From Helianthus annuus (lineage: Eukaryota > Streptophyta > Magnoliopsida > Asterales > Asteraceae): a stretch of DNA of 64,000 nt. A model generated the notes under the pieces. That model ran no database searches. It was not told the DNA's origin and saw nothing but the letters and a program-made list of their open reading frames with translations. Numbering within the stretch: position 1 is the first letter of the stretch; every line of letters begins with the position of its first letter. Position numbers and translations under genes: made by a program. The DNA lies in NCBI RefSeq assembly GCF_002127325.2, contig NC_035448.2, positions 113,485,660 to 113,549,659 on the forward strand, read 5' to 3'. Shown one piece after another: positions 30,722 to 41,020 of the stretch.

Positions 30722-31003
30722 GAATGCATACACAAATAGTTCTAGTGGACGAAGCAAATGAAACCGGAGCTGTTGTTCAGTACCATCAGCGTTGTTCACT
30801 ACCAAAAGAATGCATACACAAATAGTTCTAGTGGACGAAGCAAAGAGACCGTTGTGTATCTGAATCAGGTTCTCAAACAAACCGTGAAATCGAACAGTTT
30901 CTTTGTAGATTCCGTCCGGTTTCAAAGCCGATTTCAACTTCCATTGATCAAATAATAAAAACCCTAAGAATGCATACACAAATAGTTCTAGTTGCTGAAG
31001 CAA
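30722..31003 (+). repeat. Three copies of GAATGCATACACAAATAG...GAAGCAAA
   Basis: Copies begin at 30722, 30808 and 30968. The segment after the second (30882-30913) is an inverted copy of 29847-29878, so the element holds long self-complementary stretches. Confidence 0.75.
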
Positions 31004-31200
31004 AGAGACCGCCTTGTTAATTTTAATGAAGCAATGAAGATTGAATCTGCAAACCGCAACCTTTATTGATCTGGAATTGGAGAACCGTTGTTAACAAGAA
31101 TATGTTGTTCCAAGATCAATTCCAAGATTATTGATGGTAACAACAGTATGTTGTTCCAAGATCAATTCCAATTGCAGTTGATGAAACCGGAGCTGTTATC

Positions 31201-31317
31201 TCGGTTGTTCAGTACTTTCGTGATAAATACAATGTTCATCTTCGTTACCCTTTGCTTTCTACAATTCAAGCAGGCACGGATGCTAAATGTATTGTTATTA
31301 CATCCGAGACGATTCAA
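31201..31317 (+). pseudogene. Captured exon piece resembling an Argonaute PAZ segment
   Basis: The frame SVVQYFRDKYNVHLRYPLLS followed by TIQAGTDAKC resembles the stretch in plant Argonaute proteins where the PAZ domain has VVxYFxxxYN and LQxG. A GTGAGT splice donor follows at 31318. About 39 codons only. The match is from memory of the family pattern and could be chance. Confidence 0.3.
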
Positions 31318-31614
31318 GTGAGTCCTATGAAAAAAGTATCGGTCTATTCAATTGAGAGGAATCATTGCATTACATCCCTGTTGAAAAACATAATCGATAA
31401 ATTTAGGGAAAATAGGGTTGAAAGATGATAACCCAACAGTGGAGGATCTCATTCGGCAACTTCGATAAATTAAGGGGTATTCTCAAATAATGTTTTCCTA
31501 GATGTTTGAAGACAAACAAATGTCCAAAGTGTTACTTCTTCGTTCGCGTGACGAAAAGCTACCACGTGACAGGAAACTACGTTGCAAAAATTAAAAAATT
31601 AAATCGACACCCTC

Positions 31615-31648
31615 AATACGCATCGTATAGGCCTATACGATGCGTATT
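31615..31648. repeat. 34-bp perfect palindrome P3
   Basis: Contains the same 32-bp core as P1 and P2. With P4 it mirrors the P1-P2 pair at the other end of the element. Confidence 0.95.
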
Positions 31649-31702
31649 ACTTTTTGGTAGGGGACAATGGCAGTCTTTGACAGGCATAGAAGTTTGAACC
31701 CA

Positions 31703-31744
31703 CCTCAATACGCATCGTATAGACCTATACAAGGTGTATTGAGG
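31703..31744. repeat. 42-bp imperfect palindrome P4
   Basis: Same core as P1-P3 with mismatches (AGACCT centre, CAAGGTGT in the right arm); outer arms CCTCA/TGAGG. It lies 38 bp inside the right end. Confidence 0.9.
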
Positions 31745-31791
31745 GTGTCGATTTAATCCCTAAGGTGTGCCAATAATACGACATTTTTTTA

Positions 31792-33237
31792 TGTGGTTCT
31801 TTTTAGTGAAGTGACAGTGGCATAAATGTAATATACCGTTAACCACAAGGGGTTCTTGGAAAATATGGCACTCGGACATGGCATGCTGCTGACGTGTAAA
31901 CCCTCGGTAGGTCCCACAAGCATCGTATAAATGCTACACGTATCACTGGTTACTTGGTTATCCGCAACGTAAATGTCCCGGTCATTTCACCTGTCCAACC
32001 CGATTTATTGTGTCCACGTTATAACAATTTTATTATAAAAAATATTATTTATTTACTAATGTCGACAATTCTTAACTATTTTATATTTAATAAATCAATT
32101 TGTACTTTTCTTTTAATAGTTCGACATACGTATGCAACAGAAAAAAATGAATTATTCATAAAGACAGCTCCAGTTAAAGAACAGCATTTAATTCCAAGTC
32201 AAATCAGTGAAATGCACTAATTAATATTTTAAAGTAAAATACTAATATAGTTTCTAAGTTTATGTTACCTTTTACATTTTATTTTAAAAATAAAACATTT
32301 TGTATAAAGGTCCCTTAGCTTTGTTATTTTCATCTAATTAGTAAATTGGGTTAAAAATCTATCTTCTTTTGTCGTTTTCCTCATTTAAATGATAGAGTTC
32401 CTGATAGAGTTCAGACATAAAATGATGATTATACCCTCTATTTAAATAAGGAAAACAATAAAAAGACAGAAATGACGATTAACCAATTATAATCCAATTT
32501 ACCGGCGGTACAACTTCTTTGTCGTTCCTTCAATTTACCGGTATGCTTCATACCGGCCAAGCTTCCCGCACCCAGTTTAACCAACGGGTATAAACCGGTT
32601 CTTAAAACCTTGAACAAAACCTCTATAAGCCTTGGTACAATATTTGGCAACTATACGTTGTTTCTCGGAGCTACAACAAATACACTATATTGAGCCGTAG
32701 AACGACAATCATTAAGGTAAACGACCAAAAGAAGAATGAGTCACAATGTTTGTATATCATCTGGTGGATAAACCAAGAAACAATGTTTGTATACGCTTGA
32801 CAACGATTCAGTAGGTTCTATGAAACTACAAAACCTCATTGGTGTCATATCATGCTATATCTAGATGCGTCATGACCATTTTTCCCAAACCTCCAACTGC
32901 TATTTGATAAAGAAAAGGATTGTCTAACGAAACTCCTAAATATCATGATATAATGTCTTCCCGTTTACATATGAATACATAAGCACTTGCATCAATTAAG
33001 ATTAATGGAATATGATAAGATATATGTTATCATCGTTGTGACAAGTTAAGTTAAGAGATATCGATTTTTTTTAAAAAGAAATCAATCTCTAGGGCTTCTT
33101 AAGGCCGTACAATGCCTTTTGAAGTAAGTAGTCGTGATCTAACCAAGAAAGTTAACAAAGGGCACGTTTGTTAGGCCATATATACAATCTTTGTCAAATC
33201 ATCATGAAGGAAGTTGTCGTTAAAGTCTACCTAAGAC
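31792..33237. other. Intergenic DNA, no supported gene
   Basis: A/T-rich sequence. A minus-strand frame at 32438-32650 (contains VPRLIEVLFKVLRTGLYP) has no recognisable domain. ACCGGT-containing inverted words near 32520-32600 may be the trace of an old MITE. Confidence 0.5.
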
Positions 33238-34290
33238 TATGGGGTGTGGGGCGGGGTTGGGGCGTTGAAGAGGGTGATGTATTGCAAAATACATCTTTTA
33301 TTTGTGTACAGTTTGTATAGTTTTCGTTATATTTAGTTTTGTTTTTCGTTAGAATATCACTACTAGAAAATTGCTATTATTCCTACCATAATTTCCTACA
33401 CATTTCCTACGAACGAAAACACCGACACTTTTCCCACGGAATTCCGACGAACAAGAAAGGGTCTTGGTTTTGTGACAAAAAAAGTGACAAAAAAGCCACA
33501 AATTGTTATGCGTAGGAAAAGTGTCAAAAATTTCCCATGAATTTCCGACGGAATTCGTTTTCATTTTAACTATTAGTCGGAAATTCGTAGTAATCGGTAT
33601 GCGTAAGAAATGTGTCGGAAATTTTTGACGGAATTCTGACGGAATTCGTTTTTATCCAATTTATCATAAAAAAATGTTCATAATAAAAAAAATTAATGAT
33701 ATTAAAATATAAATTTTATTATTTAATATAAATATATGTTATTCCTAAATTGATTCCGTAGGATGTGTCTTGGAAATTCCGAGAGATTACTCACGGAATG
33801 GATATTTTTTTTTGTAATGCACATATATGTTATTTTTAAAACACATTTATATATATCCGTAGGAAATGTGTGGGAAAATACTGACGCAATTCCTACGAAA
33901 TTCGTTTTCATTTTAATCATTAGTAGGAAATGCGTAGGAATCCAATTTATCCTTAAAAAATATTTATCATAAATAAAATTAACGATATTAAAATATAAAG
34001 TTTTATTATTTAGTAAAAATATATGTTATTTCTAAATTAATTCCGTAGGAAGTGTGTTGGAAATTCCGACAGATTACTCACGGAATGGATAATTTTTTTT
34101 TTTGTAATACACATATATGTTATTTTTAAAACAAATTTATATATATCCGTAGGAAATGTGTAGGAAAATACTGACGCAATTCCTACGAAATACGTTTCCT
34201 TTTAACAATTCGTCATAAATCCGTAGGAAAATAATGAATGTAATAGTTTCGTAGAAAAATCGTAGGAATCCATACAAGCCTTAATACGAT

Positions 34291-34984
34291 CTATTAGAGC
34301 ATGTATGACTCGTATTTTTGGCAACCATATAATAGCACTCAATACAACGTGATGTAACCCTTCAATATCGAATGTTACACAATAAAGGTCTCAGTAGACA
34401 TTTAAGATATATTAAGGTCCAACACGGTCTATTAGGGCATGTATGACTTGTAAATCTTCGTTACGATATAATAGCTCTTAATGCAACATGTTGTAACCCT
34501 TCAACATCGAATGTTTCATAATAAAGGCCTGAACGACCCATTAAGATATATCGAGGCTTAACACAGTCTATTAGGGCATGTATGACTTGTAATTGTTCGT
34601 TACGATATAATATCACTCAATACAACGTGGTATAACCCTTCAACGTCGAATTTTACATAATAAAGGCCTTAATTGGGCCATTAAGATATATTAAGGCCCA
34701 CACAGTCTATTAGGGCTTGTATAACCTGTTAGTGTCCATTACGATACAAGATTACTCAACGTGACATGATATAACCCTTCAACATCGAATGTTACATAGT
34801 AAAGGCCTTAACGGGCCATTAAGATATATCAAGGCCCAATATGTTCTATTAGGGCATATATGACTTGTAATTTTTTGTTACTATATAATAGTACTGAATA
34901 CAACGTGATGTAATCCTTCAACATCGAATGTTACATAATGAAGGTCTTAATCGGCTTTTAAGATATATCAAGGCCCAATTAGGG
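34291..34984 (+). repeat. Five tandem 139-bp repeats in the CACTA element
   Basis: Units start CTATTAGGGCATGTATGACT at 34291, 34429, 34568, 34707 and 34846, and contain CCCTTCAACATCGAATGTTAC and TTAAGATATAT. Spacing is 138-139 bp. Units are moderately diverged. Confidence 0.9.
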
Positions 34985-35624
34985 CTAGTAATGGTAAACT
35001 AGGGTTGTTTATGCTACATTAGTGTGAATAAAGGTTTTTTAAATGATTAATGGTCCATTGGAATGATTGATAGATCAATTAGGGACAATTGTGGTCAACG
35101 AAGGGCATTGAGGATGATCAATGGTCCAATAGGATGGTTAATGGGCCAAACAGGGTCAGTGATGGTTAACTAGGGTTGTTCATGTTCTATTATTATCACC
35201 AAAGGGTGTTTAGGATGATCAATGGTTCATAGCCGGTCACCGGACAACCAGACGCAAGGAGAATCGTCGCTACCACACACCGTTGGATCAAAGAAGGGGT
35301 TCAATTTCTAACCAATGCTTCTCATTAGTTAGGTGAATTTATATGTTGTGTGACTTATATGTTTATTGTGTGAACTTCTTTGAAACCACGTGTAATTACG
35401 CGTAACGTGTTAGTGATTTCGATGAAAATGATTTATGTGGAGACACGCTTTTTAGATTATTTTATCTTGGTTTAAAATAATAACAACTAGTCACGAGTGA
35501 AACATGTTATTTAACCGACAATTATTGTCAAACGTTTTTATTTTAGCATATATAGACATATATAATATATCCTGAATAATTTTTTGGAAAAATTACAAGT
35601 TTTGTCCTTTATTTTAATACCGCC

Positions 35625-36110
35625 TGATAAGTGGTATTAAACGGGTTCGTATACGCGATGTGCGCCCACCTACACCAAAACAAAAACCCTAGTATATAAC
35701 CATCTCTTTCTCTATTTCCCCTCATTCTTCAAACCCTAGCCCCCACCACTATTGTTTCCTCCACACACCTGCATATCTAGAGAGAGAGTAGAACCCATAG
35801 AGAGAGAGAGAGAGAGAATCGGAGTGACGGAGACACAGAGGTACCGTAGCCGTCCGGGGTGGTGCACGGCGGCAGCGCCGTTTGAGGAATAGTGGAGGGC
35901 GGTGCGATACGGGGGTGATGACCAGAGGATTTTTAGGTTGATGTGGTGGGGAATTCATGTGTGATGACGACGGTGGTGGCTTCGAGAAGTGGCGGGGATC
36001 CTAGGAGAGTCGGAGGGACGGTGGCGCCCCGTTTTTCCGACGATGCGCAATCCTGGTGGTCACGTGGCGGGGTGAGCTTGGTGGTGGCGCGACAACTTCA
36101 TCAGATCTGT
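35625..36110 (+). pseudogene. Captured gene 5' region inside CACTA element
   Basis: The order is promoter-like: TAGTATATAACC (35690) as TATA, CT-rich leader with AAACCCTAG (35732-35740), a GA microsatellite (35799-35818), GC-rich sequence (35840-36090) unlike the AT-rich surroundings, then a GTAAGT donor at 36109. No convincing long frame exists. It looks like the promoter, leader and first exon of a host gene carried by the transposon. Confidence 0.4.
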
Positions 36111-36749
36111 AAGTTATAATCTGTTGAGTTTTGAAACTTGCCGAATCGGGATAACACCTTTCTGTTTTTCATAAATCTGTTACATCTAATCTCATCCTTC
36201 GGAGGTGCTTATGGGTAAATGCTCAAGTTTGAAATGGTAAAGTTGATAGAATTTTCGTCTTTCTTCCTCATTAGATTCTTAATTCATTTTGATTTTCTTT
36301 TGTATATAAAGAATTACTTTCAGTAGTCTGTAGGGCCTTTGTGTGTTACTTTCTATAGATTGTATTTTAACATTTGAATTCACAGATTGCATTTTAAGTT
36401 TTTAAAATTGGAATTCACAGATTGCATTTTATACATTTATACATATACATTTTAAACTTCATTTTATATTTTATTAATGTAATGTTCTGTTTTGATAGGC
36501 AATGTCTACAGTTCCGGTTGTAAGTATGAATTGAAGATATCGAGACACCAGTTCCGGAAGTTATTGTATATCAATTTATAATTAGAGATATGTATTTGTT
36601 ACTTTGAAACTTTTGTAATTTTGTTTTAGTTTGAAATCTTTGTAATTTATATTCTTGACTTATCTTATATTTGTTTTATTTTAATTCTGAGTTTTGCATA
36701 TTTTATTTTCATTTTTAGATAATTTATTTTTGTCAAAAGTTGTGGGTCT

Positions 36750-36875
36750 AAACTGCATCTTTTGGACCCGCATCTTTTGGCTTATAGCTATAAGATGTTA
36801 CGCCATAAGATGCGGGTCTAGAACCGCATCTCATAGCCAATTTACCCGCATCATTTGATCAATTCTGTACTAGTG
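36750..36875. mobile_element. Orphan right end of a second CACTA family
   Basis: The segment ends CTGTACTAGTG, the terminus of CACTAGTACAG-type CACTA elements, preceded by inverted and direct GACCCGCATCTTTTGG / GATGCGGGTC subterminal repeats. No matching left end was seen, so it is a truncated nested copy. Confidence 0.55.
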
Positions 36876-39028
36876 TTTTTAAACGTATCCGTAGGAAATA
36901 TGTAGGAAAAAGAATAAACAGGTTTCTTCACATTCCGTTGGAATGTGTAGGAAAAAAAATATTTCCGTAGGAACTATGTAGGAAAAACGAATACATTCCG
37001 TTGGAATTGTGTAGGAAGAAAAAAAAAATTTCTGTAGGAATTGTGTAAGAAAATTAAAATATATAAAATATATATAATAAAAATAAGTTTAATTGATTTA
37101 AACACAAAATGTTAAAAAATAAATATTCCGTGGGAAATACGTCGGAAAGTTAAGAAAATTAATTCCGTGAGAAATAAGTAGGAGAATTCTAACAAAACAT
37201 TTGTGTGGGAAATGAGTAGGAAAATCCGTAGGAAATGCGTCAGAAAAAAATTACCCACGAGCAAAATTCCCACAGCTCATTTTCGTGGGAAATCCGTGGG
37301 TAAACGCAGTTACCCACGGATTTCCCACGGAAATTGACGTGGGAATAGTAGCAGTTTTCTAGTAGTGTATGCATACTATTGATCAAATCGTGTTTCGCAG
37401 GTCTTGATGTTTAAATTTGCTGGAAACCGAGTGGAACGAGCCAAAATATTGAAGTGTAATAAAGTCTTGGAGCATGTTGGAAAGGTCGAGGAGTTGAAAT
37501 AGAGTTAAAAGAGCTGAAAAATCACTCTCTGGCACCCCGTGAGAAGTCTCTGGCACCCGGCGAGAGACTGGAGATGTTACATGAGAAAAAAAACAAGGTG
37601 GCACCCCGCCACCCATTCCTTCAGTGGGTGGTGCCCCGCCAGAAGGCTGCATCTGCCAATTTATGCGAATTTAATAAAAGGGTGTTATGGAAAGTCATAT
37701 ATAAGGATCTTAAACTTGAAAAAACCCTAGTGGTCGATTTTGGGACTTCTTGGGGCAATTGTTGAGCATTCTTGGAGCACTTTCGGAGATTTTGAAGCCT
37801 AGGAATCATTGGTACGAGTTCGGGGAAGAAGACTTGAAGATCTAATCGGGTTTTCTAGTTCTTTGTTCTTGACTTTTCTTACGAAACTTGTTATGATGAA
37901 TTCGTGTTTAAACATCTTTGAATTGTTTTCACGTTTTAACATGCTCTGCTAAATTTATAAACCACCTAGACTTGATGAATGGATTAATATAAAGTTTTTA
38001 CCATTTTTGTTAATTGCATGATTATTATGGATTAATTGTGATTTGTAAAGAGTTTGTCTTAATGATTTGATGTATATGCATGCTTTGAGTTGGTTTATTG
38101 TTATTATTTGCTTCATATGATTCTTAGTGACGGTCTATATCACAACATAGAGTCATATTAGGGTTTAGGATTTCGGTGAGTGTCTATATCACGTTAGAAA
38201 ACCTTAACTCTCTAGGGTGGAATTGTGCAATAACCCCTAGAAGTAATTGGTAATAATTTGCTAAGTCTTAGTGTTCTACTAGTCCTAATACCTGGAAAGT
38301 GAGGGGCTATTGGCAGGTCTTACCAGGCGAATTGCTTTAGATAGTCCTTGGAAAAGGTCGTGTGTTGGTTTACCTGTCGGTTTTATTAGTCTATCAAGTC
38401 AAGTTAATTAATTCAAACTACCCTAGATCTATGATTGGAAAAGAGTAGGTCAACATTAGGGTACTTACGCAATAATTAGACAACTGGAAAGGCGTCTAAT
38501 AACCGGTAGGATTAACAGCCTAGGTAGTTCCACAGGTTTCTCCTTGAGAAGGGTCGAGGGGCTTAGTTGGTTCTTAATAGGTTTAGTATCATATGATCCC
38601 GGTTCCATAATTCATGCATTTAACTTAATCGGTAATCTCTTAAAAACAATCCAGGATTCTTGTCTAGGTGGTCTCGTTCTCATATAAGAATCGTCCTCGT
38701 CTTTATTCGTATTTAGTCTATTTCTTAGTTAATTAATTAGTTTAAATAGATTTCCTAGATTTTCCGTAACCCCCCCCCCCAAAAAAAAAAAAAAAAAACA
38801 AATAAACAAGTTTGAGTCGTGTCTGTCAGCGTCTGTCAGAGTCCAGTTTACGTGATACATAGAGTCTCGTGGTTCGATATCCGGACTTCCTAGGTTATAT
38901 TACATTGATCGGTACACTTGCGGATTGTGTGGTTTTAGGTCGAGTCTAGAATTAAAGCTTTTTAGTGTCTAGTTTAGAGAGTCTTATTTAGTTAATTTTT
39001 ATAGTCTGTTTAGCACACATCAAGTTTT

Positions 39029-39046
39029 TGGCGCCGTTGCCGGGGA
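39029..39046 (+). other. Athila primer-binding site
   Basis: TGGCGCCGTTGCCGGGGA follows the LTR end by six bases. This sequence is the standard primer site of Athila-lineage elements, complementary to the 3' end of a host tRNA. Confidence 0.85.
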
Positions 39047-39220
39047 CTCTTGGCAATCGCGTTCATTGGCTTTGATAGACTTTATTGATATATACGTGCT
39101 TCGTGTTTGTTTTGTTTTGAGTCTTTGTCTTTTGTTTTTTATTTTGAGTCGTAGTGACTAGTATCTGTTTTTTCTCATATTCAGGTTTTTGCTTGTAGTG
39201 GATGCCACATCTACGCTCGC

Positions 39221-41020
39221 ATGGACCACCGAAGCCACCAGTTTCAGAGTCATCATCTCAAGGGGGCAAAGGCCCACAGGTTAGTTCTTCATCCTCTTCT
39301 CAATTTCCTCATTTCGATTCCACCCACCCCACCTCCAACCCCACCACCTTCACCAAACCATTCACCTAAAACCTCACCTAAGGTTTCCCCACCCGATAGC
39401 CCTACTTTTAGCACCTCTAGCATCCCAGAAAACCTAGAAGAAATGGCCAACGCTAGGCAAACCGTCCATCAGCAAGCCACCCAGAATTTCACCGGTCTCG
39501 CTTCACCCATCACTGTTCCACCCATAGTCAGCGAAAACTCATGGCAGATTCCATCTTATGCCATGCAGGCCATTACCAATAGCATCCAATTCCATGGCCG
39601 CGAGGACGAGGACGCACCGGCCCACATAAACCGGTTCTCCCGTATCCTTGCTACTTTTATCCTTCATGGAGCACCCAATGATGCTACCTACTTACAACTT
39701 TTCCCATTTTCACTAGCCGGCCGTGCGGCTACTTGGTTGGACTCTCAACCAACCGGTACCTTTACCACCTGGGCGGGGCTTCGTCAAGCCTTTTTGAACA
39801 AATATTTCCTGCCCACTAAAGCCTCACGTCTTAGAGACCAAATCCACTCCTTTCGAATGGAGCCCGACGAGCCTTACTACCTTGCTTGGGAGCGTTCCAA
39901 AACCTTTGTGCTCGTTGCTCCCAACATGGTCTTTCCGATTGGGCATTATGTGAGAAATTCTATAACGGTCTCACCCAAGAGACTCGTGATCGTTTCGATA
40001 CTAATGCGGGGGGGGGGGGGGGAGATATGATGGGTATTCTTACAGTTGCCGAGTGTTTAGAGCGTTTTGAGGCATTAGCTCAGTCTCAATCGCAATCACG
40101 AGCCGATCAGCGGTATCAAAGTGGTAATTCTAATACCACTACTAGTGCACCCACCCGAGGGGTGAACCATGTCACCATGGATCCTAGTTTATCCGCTGTT
40201 TTGGAAAACATGTCTAGGGAACTTAAGGAAATTAAGGCTAAGGTAGACAAATGTGAGTATTGCCGAGGGGGTCATGATACGAGTGCGTGTCCATTGCTAG
40301 TTGGTGAGGAGCAAGTTGATTTCGTAGGAGGAGGTCTCGGTAGAGGTCAATCTAGTGGGTTTGGTAATAATAATTTTGGTTCGGGTTGGCGTAATAATAA
40401 CAATAATTTTGCTAACAATAACAATTTTCGCTCAAATGGACCCCCCAGGTTTTCAAATAGCTCAAAATCCAAATAGGGGTCAAGGTTCACTTTTTGGCGG
40501 GGGTTCGGGTGGGCAGTTCAACAAGGGGTTCAATGGGCAGGTCAAAGACGGGGGGTCAAATAATCCAGTTCAAACAGGTCAAGGTTCAAGCTATGATTTA
40601 GGGGGTAGTCTAGAAAGAATGGAGTCCATGATGAGTCAACTAATTGTTAGGGATCAAACCACCCAAAAGACCCTTAGTGAACATGATCTCATGCTTAAGA
40701 ACCACCAAGCTTCTTTCCAATACCTCCAAAGGGTCGTAGGTGATATGTCTAGGAAGCTAGAAGAGAGATTACCCGGTCAGTTTGCGGGTAACACCCAACT
40801 GAACCCTAATGCCCATGCTAAAGCCATTACCACCCGTAGTGGCAAAACCGTAGGGAACTCGAGCGTAGAGGAGAGAGTAGTCGATGAGGTTGGAGATATT
40901 ATTGATGAAGTGATTGAGATGGAGGCTCCCGGCAAAGTGCAAAAGAGGCTAAGCCCAGCAAGTACCGCACAGCCTGGTGAGTCTCAAGTTGAGAAGAAAG
41001 TTGAGAAAACCCCTATAGAC
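39221..41020 (+). pseudogene. Athila gag, two frameshifts
   Basis: The capsid region shows SIQFHGREDEDAPAHINRF, PFSLAGRAATWLDSQ and FLNKYFLPTKASRLRDQI, the standard plant gag fold. A one-base loss near 39894 (AWERF to AWERSK) shifts the frame. A run of 14 G at 40009-40022 follows. A zinc knuckle CEYCRGGHDTSAC lies near 40254-40295, then a Gly/Asn-rich linker. A second shift lies in the C run at 40440-40447. The frame then continues through TTRSGKTVG, a marker just before protease. It would package the RNA if intact. Confidence 0.85.

Larger units (their letters stand above)
28987..31782. mobile_element. Mutator-like, gene-fragment-carrying element (Pack-MULE candidate), 2.8 kb
   Basis: The left end GGGATTTTCTAATGGCACACC is an inverted relative of the right end GGTGTGCCAATAATACGAC. 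The flanking 9-mers CTTTTTTTA (28978-28986) and ATTTTTTTA (31783-31791) match at eight of nine bases. Two palindromes lie just inside each end. The interior holds four tandem copies of a coding-like fragment, inverted fragments and a PAZ-like piece that ends at a GTGAGT donor, as expected for captured genomic gene pieces. No transposase is present. Confidence 0.6.
33358..37367. mobile_element. Non-autonomous CACTA element, 4.0 kb, TAT duplication
   Basis: The ends CACTACTAGAAAA and TTTTCTAGTAGTG are perfect inverted repeats. TAT flanks both sides (33355-33357, 37368-37370), as expected for CACTA/En-Spm. The subterminal regions (33390-34260, 36880-37340) are packed with variants of CCGTAGGAAATGTGTAGGAA, the usual transposase-binding repeats. 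No transposase frame is visible; the interior has 139-bp tandem repeats and a promoter-like captured segment. Confidence 0.93.
33275..39022 (+). repeat. Athila 5' LTR, interrupted by CACTA element
   Basis: The LTR consists of 33275-33357 (TGATGTATTGCAAAATACATC...) and 37371-39022 (ending AGCACACATCA), about 1735 bp. The part 38451-39022 matches the 3' LTR remnant. A TATA-like TCATATATAAGG lies near 37695. It includes GGCACCCCGCCACCC inverted GC-rich words (37515-37650) and a C10A17 tract near 38769. Confidence 0.8.

Noticed and set aside
28316..31744. CRISPR-like array from repeated palindromes
   Set aside because: Four irregularly spaced palindromes in a plant transposon with no unique spacers of constant length.
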